A stretch of DNA of 64,000 bases from Granulibacter bethesdensis CGDNIH1 (GCF_000014285.2 NC_008343.2:2466501-2530500), one strand, 5' to 3'; shown: positions 10,807-20,851, counted from the first letter of the stretch. The notes: a model not told the origin generated them from the letters alone. Numbers and translations: made by a program.

Positions 10807-11586
10807 ATGCTGCATTCCCTGCCCCTGTCTGAAGCCATGCCGCGCACCGCGCTCGTCACCGGTGCCGGGCGCAGGATCGGGCGCGCCATTGCTCTGGCGC
10901 TGGGAGAGGCCGGGTTTTCAGTCGCCGTGCACTACGGAACCAGTCGCACCGAGGCCGAGGAGGTCGTCACCACCCTTCACCGGAGCGGACGGAATGCCGT
11001 TCCCCTGCAAGCCGATCTCGGGCGTGAGCACGATGCCCGGCGGCTGATGCAGGACGCGACTGATGCGCTGGGGCCGATCGGCGTGCTGATCAACAACGCC
11101 GCCATTTTCGAATTCGATGCCTGGCATGACGCGACCCGCGACAGTTGGGACCGACATATGGAAACCAATCTCCGCGCGCCGCTGGTACTGGCACAGTCCT
11201 TTGCCCATCTGCTGCCCACAACGGCACAGGGGGCTGTGATCAATATGATCGACCAGCGCGTATGGGCACCGGGACCGGGTTTTATTTCCTATACAGTCGC
11301 GAAGAGCGGTCTGTGGACCCTGACCCGCACGCTGGCTCTGGCTCTGGCTCCCCGCATCCGCGTGAATGCCATTGGCCCCGGTCCGGCAGCCCCCAGCAAA
11401 CGGCAGACCCCGGACCAGTTCGCGGAGCAATGCCGCAGTGTCCCGCTTGGTCATGGCACCAACCCGGACGAAATAGCCCGTGCCGTGCTGTTTTTGCTCT
11501 CCCTGCCCTCTGTGACCGGTCAGATGTTGGCACTGGATGGCGGGCAGCATCTGCAAGGGGCCGGCAGTACGACTCTGGTTGAATAA
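10807..11586 (+). CDS. Pteridine-reductase-like short-chain dehydrogenase (PTR1/FolM type)
   Basis: NADPH-dependent SDR of 259 residues. The cofactor motif TGAGRRIG (about 18-25), with an Arg-Arg pair, favours NADPH. The active site has Tyr162 and Lys166 (YTVAK), but the usual catalytic serine is replaced by aspartate (Asp149 in NMIDQR) exactly 13 residues before the tyrosine. That Asp-Tyr-Lys arrangement is the signature of pteridine reductase PTR1 and the bacterial dihydromonapterin reductase FolM. I therefore infer reduction of a dihydropterin or dihydrofolate rather than generic sugar or alcohol chemistry. An internal ATG at residue 11 is an alternative start. It stands alone between uvrB and uvrC. 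Confidence 0.75.
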   Translation: MLHSLPLSEAMPRTALVTGAGRRIGRAIALALGEAGFSVAVHYGTSRTEAEEVVTTLHRSGRNAVPLQADLGREHDARRLMQDATDALGPIGVLINNAAIFEFDAWHDATRDSWDRHMETNLRAPLVLAQSFAHLLPTTAQGAVINMIDQRVWAPGPGFISYTVAKSGLWTLTRTLALALAPRIRVNAIGPGPAAPSKRQTPDQFAEQCRSVPLGHGTNPDEIARAVLFLLSLPSVTGQMLALDGGQHLQGAGSTTLVE

Positions 11587-11978
11587 GACCTTTTTGGCTC
11601 CCGCGGCCTGAAAACCGGTCAAGCCATAAAATTACTTAAATCACTGATTCTTGTGCTTGACACTCTCTTCCCGAAGCGGGTTGCGGCCGGACTTGTCCAC
11701 CTGCGGCGCAAGAGAATCATATTTTTCAGTATGATGACGGCACCACCATCCTCCACAAATAATAAAGCTATATAATTCAATAACTTATGCTGTTGCTTCG
11801 AATCTGTGCAATCGGCGTGTAACCCTTGTGTACTGCGGGTTTGGCGCAAATGTGCGCAGCTTCTTCCACAATGTTATCCACAGCTTTGGTGGATGAATTT
11901 TATCCTGTCTCTTATCCACTTCCTGCCCCGAGATCCGGGCGGCCAACCCTTGAGGAAGTGCGAGGCAACCCCTAATCC
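11587..11978. other. 392-base intergenic region with DnaA-box-like sites and an AT-rich core
   Basis: No convincing gene lies here. It holds an AT-rich core (about 11757-11789), a perfect consensus DnaA box TTATCCACA (11874-11882), a one-mismatch box TTATCCACT (11912-11920), and weaker matches (TCCTCCACA near 11749-11757; TCTTCCACA near 11862-11870; inverted GGTGGATGA near 11888-11896). It precedes uvrC, so it should also carry that gene's promoter. A TTGACA-like hexamer occurs near 11659 without an obvious partner. It may be a DnaA-controlled promoter or, more speculatively, part of an origin. Confidence 0.5.
11874..11882 (+). promoter_or_regulatory. Perfect DnaA box
   Basis: TTATCCACA matches the strong DnaA-binding consensus TTATNCACA exactly. 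A near match TTATCCACT begins 38 bases downstream at 11912, in the same orientation. Confidence 0.5.
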
Positions 11979-13913
11979 ATGACTATGCCTGATGCTCCCG
12001 CCAACCCGCCGAAAGAAGCTGACAATCCTTCCCTGCCAATTGTCGAGGCACCCCCGGGCAAAGGGGTGACTGTCATTGAGGCAATGCTGAAACTGTTGCC
12101 GGACAGGCCGGGCGTATACCGGATGCTCGATGGACAAGGCGAAGCCCTGTATGTCGGCAAGGCGCGCAGTCTGAAAAAACGCGTGGCCAGTTACACCCAG
12201 ATCCACCGTCTTCCCGAGCGGCTGCGTCGCATGGTCAGCGAGACGGTTTCCATGGAGATCGTCACCACCCATACCGAAGCCGAAGCCCTGCTGCTGGAAG
12301 CCAATCTGATCAAGCGGCTCAAGCCACGCTTCAACATCGTGCTACGGGACGACAAATCCTATCCATGGCTGATGCTGACCGAAGATCATGCTTTCCCGCA
12401 GATTATGAAACATCGCGGCGCACAGACCCGCAAAGCCGCCAGCTACTGGGGACCGTTTGCCTCGGCCTGGGCAGTCAACCAGACAGTGACCGCCATGCAG
12501 CGTATTTTCCTGCTGCGCTCCTGCTCGGACAGCGTGTTCGCCAACCGCTCCCGCCCCTGCCTGCTGTTCCAGATCCGCCGCTGCTCTGCCCCCTGCGTGG
12601 ACCGTATCAGTCAGGAGGATTATGCCGAGTTGGTCGATCAGGCGCGGGCCTTCCTGTCCGGACGCGGCACGGAGATTCAACGCGATCTTGCCCGCCAGAT
12701 GGAACAGGCCGCCGAAGCCCTGGAATTTGAGCGCGCCGCCGCCATCCGTGACCGTATTCGTGGCCTGACCCATGTGCAGGGCACCGCCGTGGTCAATCCG
12801 GCCTCCATCGGCAATGCGGATGTCATCGCCGTCTGGCAGGATGCGGGACAAAGCTGTGTGCAGGTTTTCTTCATCCGTGGCGGCCATAATAACGGCAACC
12901 GTGCCTTCTATCCCGCCCATACCAGTGCCGAGACAGCACAGGATGTATTGGGAGCCTTTATCGCCCAGTTCTATGACGACAAGCCCCCGCCCCCTTTACT
13001 GTTGCTCAATCATACCATCGCCGAGCAAGAACTGGTCTCGGAAGCGCTCAGCCTGAAAGCAGGGCGCCGGGTCGAGCTGCATGTGCCGGTACGCGGAGAA
13101 AAGCGCGCCGTGGTTGCCCATGCGGAGACCAATGCTCGGGAGGCGCTGGAACGCAAACTGGCCGAAAGTGCAGGCCAGAACCGTCTGCTGGACGGCGTGG
13201 CAGAGCTGTTCGACCTGCCCACCCGCCCGAACCGGATCGAGATTTACGACAACAGCCATATCATGGGGACCAACCCGTACGGCGTCATGGTGGTGGCAGG
13301 GCCGGAGGGCTGGAATAAATCCGCCTATCGCAAATTTTCCATCCGTGGCCCGATCACGCCCGGCGACGATTTCGCCATGATGCGCGAAATGCTGGAGCGT
13401 CGTTTCAGCCGTGGTCTGAAGGAACGTGCCGAAGGACCGGAGGGGGAAGCCAACTGGCCAGATCTGGTGCTGATCGATGGCGGGGCCGGCCAGTTATCGG
13501 CCGTCCGCGGAATCCTGGACGAGATCGGTGTCACGGATGTCAAACTGGTCGCTATTGCCAAAGGCCCTGATCGCGATGCCGGCCGCGAATGGTTTCATAC
13601 GGAGGGCCAGGCCCCGTTCCAGCTGCCACCCCGTGATCCGGTGCTTTACTACCTCCAGCGTCTGCGTGACGAAGCGCATCGCTTCGCTATCACTACCCAT
13701 CGGGCCGGGCGGTCAAAAACACTGGTCCGCAGTGAACTGGACGATATTGACGGCATCGGAGCAGCCCGCAAACGCGCCCTGCTTAATCATTTCGGCTCGG
13801 CACGCGGTGTCAAACAGGCCGGGCTCGCGGCGCTGGAAGCCACGCCGGGCATCTCGAAGGAAACCGCGCGGCGCATCTACGCCCATTTCCATCCAGGCGC
13901 GCGGGCAGACTGA
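11979..13913 (+). CDS. uvrC: UvrABC system protein C
   Basis: Dual-incision nuclease of excision repair, 644 residues. The N-terminal GIY-YIG nuclease domain is seen in RPGVYRML and [14 protein letters not shown], with [12 protein letters not shown] following. A UVR motif ([20 protein letters not shown]) lies in the middle and contacts UvrB. The RNase-H-like endonuclease domain contains [10 protein letters not shown] and [11 protein letters not shown]. The C-terminal helix-hairpin-helix pair includes [18 protein letters not shown]. Domain order and length are standard. The ATG at 11979 begins a short Pro-rich leader of about 28 residues; the upstream ribosome site is weak. It ends 20 bases before the convergent HIT gene. 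Confidence 0.95.
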
Positions 13914-13933
13914 GCCCGCGCCCCCAGCGTCTT

Positions 13934-14320
13934 TCAGTCCTCGGTTTTCACCAGCATCGGGCCAAGCGGACGCCCGGCAAACAGATGCACATGGAAATGC
14001 GGCACTTCCTGCCCGGCATCCTGACCACTATTGGCCAGCAGCCTGTATCCCGGCACTTCCAGCCCCATGTCACGCGCCAGCTTGCCAACCGTCAGGAAAA
14101 ACGTCCCGACTTCCTCCGCGGAGGCACGCTCCGTAAAATCCGCAAAAGAAATATACGGTTTTTTGGGAATGATCAGCACATGGGTAGGAGCCTGCGGATT
14201 GATGTCCAGAAAGGCCAGCGCATGATCATTCTCCATCACCTTGCGGCATGGGATCTCGCCGCGCAGGATAAGGGCGAAGATATTGTCGGGGTCGTAATCC
14301 CCGATGGCGCTGACCGGCAT
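13934..14320 (-). CDS. HIT-family purine nucleoside phosphoramidase-like protein (HinT type)
   Basis: A small cytoplasmic nucleotide hydrolase of 128 residues. The histidine triad is clear near the C-terminus: HFHVHLF with histidines 108, 110 and 112. The N-terminal CRKVMENDHALAFLDINPQAPTHVLIIPKK pattern is typical of HinT-like proteins that cleave AMP-lysine or other phosphoramidates. The ATG at 14320 is chosen because AAAAGG lies eight bases upstream; a TTG at 14344 would add eight Lys-rich residues. It follows hisE in the same direction after about 50 bases, an association common in alphaproteobacteria. Confidence 0.88.
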   Translation of the reverse strand: MPVSAIGDYDPDNIFALILRGEIPCRKVMENDHALAFLDINPQAPTHVLIIPKKPYISFADFTERASAEEVGTFFLTVGKLARDMGLEVPGYRLLANSGQDAGQEVPHFHVHLFAGRPLGPMLVKTED

Positions 14321-14373
14321 TGTCTTGGCCTTTTCTGTTTTCAAATCTCTGTCTGATGACGAGATCGATATGA

Positions 14374-14856
14374 TCAGGGAATTTTGGTCGTCTTCAACCC
14401 TGCGGCGCGCGGCAATATTTTGGCACGGGATGCTTTTTCAGCAATACCGCTGATGCCTTCGCGCTTGGTCAGTTCCCGCCATACCTCGGCAGGCTCGACC
14501 CCGACCGCAACCCACAGGACCAGAAGGTGATACAGCACATCGGCGCTTTCACCGATCAGAGCTTCCTTGTCGCCGCTCACCGCCTCAATCAGACATTCGA
14601 CGGCTTCCTCGCCGAATTTCTGTGCAACCTTGCCGATACCGCGGGACAGCAGACGTGCGGAATGGCTGACCGCAGGATCAGCGTCCCGGCGCTGCATGAC
14701 CACTTCCCAAAGCCGGTTCAGTACCTGCACCGCATTATCAGGATCAATATCAGCCAGAGGCGAAAGTCTTCTGGATTTGATCTTTACGGCGGCAGGAGCG
14801 GACGTTTTCTTATTTATCTTCGTGACTGTTTTTTTCTTAACGGCTTTGACCATCAT
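14374..14856 (-). CDS. hisE: Phosphoribosyl-ATP pyrophosphatase with Lys-rich N-terminal tail
   Basis: Second step of histidine synthesis: hydrolyses PR-ATP to PR-AMP. The core domain (from about residue 36) has the family pattern [19 protein letters not shown] and [12 protein letters not shown], with metal-binding acidic residues. The protein is 160 residues, longer than the usual 90-110: the first 30 residues are Lys/Ala-rich and look disordered. Two consecutive ATGs begin the frame and GAGGG lies just upstream. hisF ends seven bases before it, so the two genes are co-transcribed. The C-terminal tail is also basic. Confidence 0.9.
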   Translation of the reverse strand: MMVKAVKKKTVTKINKKTSAPAAVKIKSRRLSPLADIDPDNAVQVLNRLWEVVMQRRDADPAVSHSARLLSRGIGKVAQKFGEEAVECLIEAVSGDKEALIGESADVLYHLLVLWVAVGVEPAEVWRELTKREGISGIAEKASRAKILPRAAGLKTTKIP

Positions 14857-14862
14857 AATCCC

Positions 14863-15639
14863 TCAGGCAGCCTGCATGGCAGGCCGGGTGAAACGAACGG
14901 GTTGTCCCGCTGCATGCAACGCATTTTTGACCTGCTCGATTGTGAACGTGCCAAAATGAAAAACGGATGCAGCGAGCAACCCTGTTGCCCCCGCTTCTGC
15001 ACCCTCGACAAAATGCTGCAATGTGCCGATACCACCCGAAGCGACCACCGGCACCGACACAGCCGCACAGACCCGACGTAACAATTCGGTGTCGAATCCC
15101 TGCCCCGTTCCATCCCGATCCATACTCGTCAGCAGGATCTCGCCGGCACCCAGAGACGCTACCTGACGGCACCATTCTATGGCATCAAGCCCGGTCCCTG
15201 TACGGCCACCATGGGTAAACACTTCCCAGCCCGATGACGTTTTCTTGACGTCAACGGCCACCACGATGGCCTGGCTGCCGAATTTTTCAGCCCCTTCCCT
15301 GATCAACTCAGGACGCGCCACAGCGGCTGAATTCATGCTGCATTTATCAGCCCCCGCCAGCAACAGGCGCCGCATATCACCCACGGTGCGGACGCCACCC
15401 CCAACCGTCAGCGGCAGAAAGACCCGCTCGGCCGTGCGGGCAACCACATCGAGAATGGTATCACGATTATCGGAGCTGGCCGTAATATCCAGAAAGGTCA
15501 ACTCATCCGCACCGGCCGCATCATACAGGGCTGCCTGCTCGACGGGATCACCCGCATCGCGCAGGGATACGAAATTCACGCCTTTGACGACACGCCCGTC
15601 CTTGACGTCCAGACAGGGAATCACACGAAGCTTCAACAC
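14863..15639 (-). CDS. hisF: Imidazole glycerol phosphate synthase, cyclase subunit HisF
   Basis: Cyclase half of the HisF-HisH complex; it uses ammonia from HisH to convert PRFAR to imidazole glycerol phosphate and AICAR. The (beta/alpha)8 barrel carries both catalytic aspartates, Asp11 in CLDVKDG and Asp130 in VVAVDVKK, and phosphate-binding loops TVGGGVRT and ASGGIGT. The length of 258 residues is standard. The start is GTG at 15639 with a weak ribosome site. It lies upstream of hisE and about 140 bases downstream of hisA. Confidence 0.95.
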   Translation of the reverse strand: MLKLRVIPCLDVKDGRVVKGVNFVSLRDAGDPVEQAALYDAAGADELTFLDITASSDNRDTILDVVARTAERVFLPLTVGGGVRTVGDMRRLLLAGADKCSMNSAAVARPELIREGAEKFGSQAIVVAVDVKKTSSGWEVFTHGGRTGTGLDAIEWCRQVASLGAGEILLTSMDRDGTGQGFDTELLRRVCAAVSVPVVASGGIGTLQHFVEGAEAGATGLLAASVFHFGTFTIEQVKNALHAAGQPVRFTRPAMQAA

Positions 15640-15778
15640 GGCGCAATCCGTTCACCGGCGACCGGCACAATTTAAGGATCAGGACTGGTCTGCGCCAGCC
15701 ACCAAAAGTGGCGGGGTTTTGCAGCTAAAAGCCGGGGAAATGCAAGAACTTCGTGCGGCGTTTTCACGCAATGGTTTG

Positions 15779-16507
15779 TTAACGCAAGGAAACGGCCTGC
15801 AAGGCCGCTGCCGGGTCTACCCGACCATCGTATAAAGCACGCCCAAGTATAACGCCTGTAATTGTTCCGGCGTCGTAGACATCAACAATATGCGACAGAT
15901 CACCGACCCCACCACTGGCAATCACCGGGATCGTCGTGGCACGCGCCAAAGCAAGCGTCTGTTCGACATTCGGGCCCGTCAGCATGCCATCGCGGCCAAT
16001 ATCGGTATAGATGATCGCGGCCACACCCTCATCCTCAAACCGGGCAGCCAGTTCAACGGCTGCCACCGAGGATGTCTCAGCCCAGCCTTCAGTGGCGACA
16101 AACCCGTCACGCGCATCAATGCCGACCGCGATCCGCCCCGGGAAGGCACGGCAAGCATCCTTGACCAGCTGTGGCGTTTTGACGGCAGCACTGCCCAGAA
16201 TGACACGGGAAATACCCGCCTCTATCCACCGCTCCACGGCCGCCATGTCACGAATACCGCCACCCAGCTGAACAGGGACGGAAACAGCGCCGAGAATAGC
16301 GGTAATCGCCTCGGCATTTTCCGAGCGGCCGGCAAAGGCGCCGTTCAGATCGACCACATGCAGCCACGCAAACCCTGCATCCTGCCATTGCCGGGCACGA
16401 ACGGCGGGATCGTTGCCATAGATGGTTGCGTCCTCCATCTCACCACGGCGAAGGCGGACGCACTGGCCATCTTTCAGGTCAATGGCAGGGTAAAGTGTGA
16501 AACGCAT
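15779..16507 (-). CDS. hisA: ProFAR isomerase HisA
   Basis: Isomerises ProFAR to PRFAR, the substrate of HisF-HisH. A (beta/alpha)8 barrel of 242 residues with catalytic Asp10 (PAIDLKDG) and Asp131 (GIDARDG), and phosphate loops QLGGGIRD and ASGGVGD, parallel to HisF, to which it is paralogous. The GNAT gene ends 16 bases upstream, in the same direction. About 140 bases separate it from hisF; the gap holds a small hairpin (GCCAC ... GTGGC) but no gene. Confidence 0.95.
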   Translation of the reverse strand: MRFTLYPAIDLKDGQCVRLRRGEMEDATIYGNDPAVRARQWQDAGFAWLHVVDLNGAFAGRSENAEAITAILGAVSVPVQLGGGIRDMAAVERWIEAGISRVILGSAAVKTPQLVKDACRAFPGRIAVGIDARDGFVATEGWAETSSVAAVELAARFEDEGVAAIIYTDIGRDGMLTGPNVEQTLALARATTIPVIASGGVGDLSHIVDVYDAGTITGVILGRALYDGRVDPAAALQAVSLR

Positions 16508-16523
16508 GTTCTTTCGGTCCGTG

Positions 16524-17105
16524 TCACGCCGTCATGATGCGGCTGTCAGCCTGCAACAGCTTGTAATAGTAATATCCGCGCAGGGTCTGCCCCCGCGCAC
16601 GGGCATAAACCGGGTGGGTGCCCCAGCAAATATAGCCCATGGATTCGTAAAGCTTTTTCGCCGCTTCCTGATCTTCCCGCAGATCGAGATTCAGCACCTG
16701 AAATCCAAGCGCCCGCGCGCAATCCTCGACCCGTTCCGTCAACAGGCGGGCCAGCCCGAAACCACGGGCGAAGGGAGCCACGAAACTATGCGCCAGCATC
16801 GCGCCGAACGCTCTGGCTTCCTCGTTCTTCGCTGGACGGATGAACTGTGCGGCCCCAACCACCGCACCATTCTGACGGGCAATGAACAATTCCCGCTCCG
16901 GCACCAACAGAACGCCACGAAAATATCGCTCCAGAGCCTGATGCCCCGGCGGTGTGATCCAGCCGGAGCCGCCACCGTCCAGAATGGCGGCATGCGCGGC
17001 TTCACACAGGCTGGCTATATCGTCATCGCTCAGCGCCTCGACGCGCTCGACATCCTGTGCAGGCTGCTCTCCATGACGATCATCCGGCGGTTGAGAGCCT
17101 GTCAT
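16524..17105 (-). CDS. GNAT-family N-acetyltransferase embedded in the his operon
   Basis: A 193-residue acetyl-CoA-dependent acyltransferase candidate. The acetyl-CoA-binding region reads [26 protein letters not shown], an R/Q-x-x-G-x-G/A-like motif, followed by [21 protein letters not shown], a typical GNAT C-terminal half. Its ATG overlaps the hisH stop (ATGA), and it ends 16 bases before hisA, so it is co-expressed with histidine genes, although it has no known role in the pathway. The substrate is unknown; such inserts recur in alphaproteobacterial his clusters. Confidence 0.78.
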   Translation of the reverse strand: MTGSQPPDDRHGEQPAQDVERVEALSDDDIASLCEAAHAAILDGGGSGWITPPGHQALERYFRGVLLVPERELFIARQNGAVVGAAQFIRPAKNEEARAFGAMLAHSFVAPFARGFGLARLLTERVEDCARALGFQVLNLDLREDQEAAKKLYESMGYICWGTHPVYARARGQTLRGYYYYKLLQADSRIMTA

Positions 17106-17761
17106 GAACCGCTTGTTCCTTCAGGAGTCCAGACCATGAAATTCTGCAGGATACGCAAACCGACTTCCTGACTTTTTTCCACATGAAACTGGGTTCCGGC
17201 CCGGTTGCCGGAGGCAACCATCGCCACCACCGGACCGCCATACTCCGTGGTGGCGAGGATCTGTGCCTGATCTCCATCACGCAATGCATATCCATGCACG
17301 AAATAGGCATGATCATCCGCCTGCAATCCATTCAGCAGCGGATGCACACAGCCGGTAGACGTAAAATCCAATCCGTTCCAGCCCATCTGCGGCAGACGCA
17401 GACCGGGGCAGCTTATCGGCGCGATCTCGCCCTTGATCCAGCCAAAGCCGGGCGCGCCTTCGTGCTCCAGACCGCGTTCGGCCATCAACTGCATGCCGAC
17501 ACAGATGCCCAGAAAAGGCTTGCCCGCTGCAACGCCCTCCTCGATCGCGCCGCGCATACCCTCGATTGCGGCAATGCCGCGCGCGCAATCGGCGAAAGCA
17601 CCCTGTCCCGGCAGTACGATCCGATCGGCATTACGGACATCCAGCGGATCGGCGGAGGCAATGACCTTTGCATCCAACCCGGCGCGACCGGCCGCGATCT
17701 CCAGCCCGCGACGGGCAGAGGCCAGATTGCCGGTACCGGAATCGATCACCACCACTTTCAT
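17102..17761 (-). CDS. hisH: Imidazole glycerol phosphate synthase, glutaminase subunit HisH
   Basis: Class I glutamine amidotransferase that supplies ammonia to HisF. The nucleophile is Cys87 in FLGICVGMQLM, and His193 and Glu195 (QFHVEKSQ) complete the triad. The length of 219 residues is slightly above the usual 200-210. The start ATG overlaps the stop of the DUF2628-like gene, and the stop overlaps the GNAT start, giving continuous coupling through this part of the operon. Confidence 0.95.
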   Translation of the reverse strand: MKVVVIDSGTGNLASARRGLEIAAGRAGLDAKVIASADPLDVRNADRIVLPGQGAFADCARGIAAIEGMRGAIEEGVAAGKPFLGICVGMQLMAERGLEHEGAPGFGWIKGEIAPISCPGLRLPQMGWNGLDFTSTGCVHPLLNGLQADDHAYFVHGYALRDGDQAQILATTEYGGPVVAMVASGNRAGTQFHVEKSQEVGLRILQNFMVWTPEGTSGS

Positions 17762-18165
17762 ATCGTCTGCTCCCGCAGGGCCGGATGAGCGGCCTGCTGT
17801 TTTTCTTCCATCCGATGCATCCGGGCCAGCGCCATACTGAGCGCCGTATCAACATCGGCGGCTACCAGGACACCTGCCAGCCTGTATCCTGACAGCGTCA
17901 ACGACCAGCGCCGCAGATCCTGAGCAAACAGTCCCTGCGCCACCATCAGCCCAACAAAGACCGGTCCCCACCAAAGCGAAGGCAGAAAAGCGATCAGCAA
18001 CATCCAGCCGGCCAGCAGGATCATTGCCGGCAGCACCGCCTGCCGCATCCCCAGCCAGAGCGGCCCGAGCAAGCTTGCCGGAATGCTGAACTGCTCCGGA
18101 ATCACCCGCGGCAAGGCGTTGCCCTTTGTCGCCGCATCAGGAAAATGAACGGTCCAGATCGTCAT
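17758..18165 (-). CDS. DUF2628-like small membrane protein
   Basis: A protein of 135 residues between hisB and hisH. The N-terminus MTIWTVHFP and a central hydrophobic pair (AVLPAMILLAGWMLLIAFLP and WWGPVFVGLMVAQGLFAQD) fit the DUF2628 pattern of small inner-membrane proteins with no known function. The ATG at 18165 is chosen over the first possible start 54 bases upstream because that start would run into hisB. Its position, conserved in many alphaproteobacterial his clusters, suggests a shared promoter rather than an enzymatic role. Confidence 0.7.
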   Translation of the reverse strand: MTIWTVHFPDAATKGNALPRVIPEQFSIPASLLGPLWLGMRQAVLPAMILLAGWMLLIAFLPSLWWGPVFVGLMVAQGLFAQDLRRWSLTLSGYRLAGVLVAADVDTALSMALARMHRMEEKQQAAHPALREQTI

Positions 18166-18178
18166 GGCAGCACAGGCT

Positions 18179-18769
18179 CTACAGGGCGCCCTTGGTGGAA
18201 GGAATGGCATCCCCGACACGGGGATCGCGCTCCACCGCCATGCGCAGTGCCCGGGCCACCGCCTTGAAACACGCCTCCGCCACGTGATGCGTGTTGGTGC
18301 CGGCCTTGAGCGTCACATGCAGCGTCATCAGCGCATTGCCCCCAAAAGCGCGGAAAAATTCCTCGAACAGCTCGGTATCCATGGTGCCGACCTTGGATTG
18401 CAGAAACGGTACCGACCAGGCCACATGCGCCCGACCGGACAGGTCGATCGCGGCTTCGGCCAGTGCCTCATCCATCGGTACGATGGCATGGCCGAAGCGG
18501 CGAATGCCTTTTTTATCGCCCAGCGCCTGGCGCAGCGCCTGACCCAGCACGATCCCGACATCCTCGGTGGTGTGGTGATCATCAATATGCAGGTCGCTGG
18601 TGGCGCGGATCGTCAGATCCAGCAGCGCGTGGCGTGCCAGCGCGGTCAGCATATGATCCAGAAACCCGATACCGGTGGCGATATCGGTCTGTCCGGTTCC
18701 ATCCAGGTCGATGCTCAACCGGATGGAGGTTTCCGAGGTCGTACGGTCGATGGTGGCTTGGCGCGTCAT
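18179..18769 (-). CDS. hisB: Imidazoleglycerol-phosphate dehydratase
   Basis: Dehydrates imidazole glycerol phosphate to imidazole acetol phosphate, a manganese-dependent step. The 196-residue product is monofunctional, lacking the phosphatase domain fused in enterobacteria. Metal-binding clusters are evident: GFLDHMLTALARHALLDL, DDHHTTEDVG, and the C-terminal THHVAEACFKAVARALR. It is the first gene of the minus-strand his cluster and diverges from hslV across about 100 bases, an arrangement widely conserved in alphaproteobacteria. Confidence 0.95.
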   Translation of the reverse strand: MTRQATIDRTTSETSIRLSIDLDGTGQTDIATGIGFLDHMLTALARHALLDLTIRATSDLHIDDHHTTEDVGIVLGQALRQALGDKKGIRRFGHAIVPMDEALAEAAIDLSGRAHVAWSVPFLQSKVGTMDTELFEEFFRAFGGNALMTLHVTLKAGTNTHHVAEACFKAVARALRMAVERDPRVGDAIPSTKGAL

Positions 18770-18871
18770 GGCGGAGTGCTAGCGCCTCCTGTTCCGAAAC
18801 ACCAGCTTTGAGACATCAATCCGTTGATCCGGCCTTGCCGCCATGCGCTCGAAGCGCCATGTGAGGCGATC
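18770..18871. promoter_or_regulatory. Divergent hisB / hslV promoter region
   Basis: The only non-coding space between the two divergent operons, so both promoters should sit here. No clear sigma-70 or sigma-32 hexamers were picked out by eye. GAGG (18862-18865) precedes the hslV ATG at 18872 with six-base spacing. Confidence 0.45.
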
Positions 18872-19462
18872 ATGAGCATCTCCCTCTATCCTGCCGCATC
18901 ATCCCATGATCCTGTGGGCTGGCACGGCACCACCATTCTCTGCGTCCGTCGCGGAGACACTGTTACGATGGCCGGGGACGGACAGGTCAGCCTCGGTCAA
19001 ACCGTCGTGAAGGGCAATGCCCGCAAGGTCCGACGTATCGGCGCGGGCGGTCAGGTTCTGGCCGGCTTCGCCGGAGCGACCGCCGATGCCTTCACCCTGC
19101 TGGAGCGACTGGAAGCCAAACTGGAACGCTTTCCCAACCAGCTGGAACGCGCCTGTGTGGAGCTGGCAAAAGACTGGCGCACCGACCGCTATCTGCGCCG
19201 GCTGGAAGCGATGATGGCTGTGGCCGATCAGAACCGCAGCTTCACCCTGACCGGCAATGGCGACGTGCTGGAGCCGGAGGACGGTATCATCGCCATCGGC
19301 TCCGGCGGGAATTACGCGCTGTCGGCGGCCCGCGCCCTGATGACGGTGGAGGGGCTGGAAGCCGAGGAAATCGCCCGCCGCGCCATGCGCATCGCCGCCG
19401 ATATCTGTGTCTACACCAATGGAAACGTCATCGTCGAAACCCTCCGTGGCGAGGCGGAATAA
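18872..19462 (+). CDS. hslV: ATP-dependent protease peptidase subunit HslV
   Basis: Proteolytic dodecamer of the HslVU protease. The mature enzyme begins with a catalytic threonine exposed by processing after Gly19 in [12 protein letters not shown], so residues 1-19 form a propeptide longer than the single Met of E. coli. The core shows [21 protein letters not shown] and [14 protein letters not shown], standard for the family. The start at 18872 is supported by GAGG upstream. hslU follows after six bases. Confidence 0.95.
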   Translation: MSISLYPAASSHDPVGWHGTTILCVRRGDTVTMAGDGQVSLGQTVVKGNARKVRRIGAGGQVLAGFAGATADAFTLLERLEAKLERFPNQLERACVELAKDWRTDRYLRRLEAMMAVADQNRSFTLTGNGDVLEPEDGIIAIGSGGNYALSAARALMTVEGLEAEEIARRAMRIAADICVYTNGNVIVETLRGEAE

Positions 19463-19468
19463 CGCATC

Positions 19469-20785
19469 ATGGACATCCCTACCTATTCACCCCGCGAAAT
19501 CGTCTCCGAACTGGATCGCTTCATCGTCGGTCAGACCGATGCCAAACGGGCCGTGGCCATTGCCCTGCGTAATCGCTGGCGCAGGCAGCAACTGCCGGAA
19601 GCGATGCGGGAAGAAGTCGTCCCCAAGAATATTCTGATGATCGGCCCCACCGGCTGCGGCAAGACCGAAATCGCCCGCCGTCTGGCCAAACTGGCGCAAG
19701 CCCCGTTCCTGAAGGTCGAGGCCACCAAATTTACCGAAGTCGGTTACGTGGGCCGCGACGTCGAAAGCATCGTGCGCGATCTGGTCGAGGCCTCACTGAC
19801 CATGCTGCGCGATACCAGCCGCCGGAATGTGCAGGCGCAGGCGGAACTGGCCGCCGAAGAACGGCTGCTCACCGCGCTGGTCGGTGAAGGGGCTGCCGCC
19901 GATACGCGTTCCCATTTCCGGCGCATGCTGCGCAATGGGGAGCTGGAAGAAAAAGAAATCGAGATTTCCATTGCCGCCGCTCCTTCCGCACCGCCATCGG
20001 TCGATATCCCCGGCGTCCCGCCCGGTCAGGCGATCAATCTGACCGAGATGATGAAGGGCATGTTCGGCAATCGCCAGCAGCAGAAGAAACTCACCGTTGC
20101 CGCGGCACGGGAGCTGCTTCAGCGCGAGGAAGCCGATCGGCTGCTGGATAATGACAAGCTCGGGCGCGATGCGGTGGAGCATGCCGAAAACAACGGCATC
20201 GTCTTCATCGATGAGATCGACAAGGTTTGCGCCCGCAGCACTGAAGGCGGCATGCGCGGCGGCGATATCTCCCGCGAGGGCGTGCAGCGCGATCTGTTGC
20301 CGATCATCGAAGGCACCACCGTGAACACCAAATATGGTCCGGTGAAAACCGACCATATCCTGTTCATCGCCTCCGGCGCGTTTCATCTGGCCAAGCCGTC
20401 AGACCTGCTGCCGGAACTTCAGGGCCGCCTGCCGATCCGGGTGGAACTGCAACCCCTGTCACGTGCCGATATGCGCCGGATTCTGGTGGAACCCGAGCAC
20501 TCCCTGCTGAAACAGTATCAGGCTCTGCTGGGGACCGAGCAGGTCGATCTGGACATCACCGACGATGCGATCGACGCGCTGGCCGATCTGGCGGCGGAGA
20601 TCAATGACCGGGTCGAGAATATCGGTGCCCGGCGCCTGCATACGGTGTTGGAGAAACTGCTGGAAGATATCAGCTTTACCGCCGCCGATCGTGCGGGGGA
20701 ACTGGTCACCGTCGATGCGGCTCTGGTCAGGGACCGCGTGGCTCCGCTGGCGGGCAAGGCCGATCTCAGCCGCTTTATTCTGTGA
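19469..20785 (+). CDS. hslU: HslU ATPase (unfoldase of HslVU)
   Basis: AAA+ unfoldase that feeds substrates into HslV. The 438 residues carry Walker A GPTGCGKT (59-66), the pore loop GYVG (92-95), an insertion (I) domain of usual size, Walker [10 protein letters not shown], and sensor/C-domain segments such as [15 protein letters not shown]. The C-terminal tail ends with a hydrophobic residue, as needed to dock into HslV. Directly follows hslV, with a clear operon relationship. Confidence 0.96.
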   Translation: MDIPTYSPREIVSELDRFIVGQTDAKRAVAIALRNRWRRQQLPEAMREEVVPKNILMIGPTGCGKTEIARRLAKLAQAPFLKVEATKFTEVGYVGRDVESIVRDLVEASLTMLRDTSRRNVQAQAELAAEERLLTALVGEGAAADTRSHFRRMLRNGELEEKEIEISIAAAPSAPPSVDIPGVPPGQAINLTEMMKGMFGNRQQQKKLTVAAARELLQREEADRLLDNDKLGRDAVEHAENNGIVFIDEIDKVCARSTEGGMRGGDISREGVQRDLLPIIEGTTVNTKYGPVKTDHILFIASGAFHLAKPSDLLPELQGRLPIRVELQPLSRADMRRILVEPEHSLLKQYQALLGTEQVDLDITDDAIDALADLAAEINDRVENIGARRLHTVLEKLLEDISFTAADRAGELVTVDAALVRDRVAPLAGKADLSRFIL

Positions 20786-20851
20786 CCGGCCTTTGATTTC
20801 GTTGCGACCTGCCTGCTTGACGGCGCGGCGGGCAGGCCGCACATCGCAGCC

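Noticed and set aside
11619..11849. Minus-strand 76-residue open frame in the uvrC upstream region
   Set aside because: Weak composition, no ribosome site and overlap with AT-rich regulatory sequence.
11587..11978. Confident assignment of this region as the chromosomal origin
   Set aside because: Only two good DnaA boxes and no genome-wide skew are visible from this window; kept as a low-confidence observation only.
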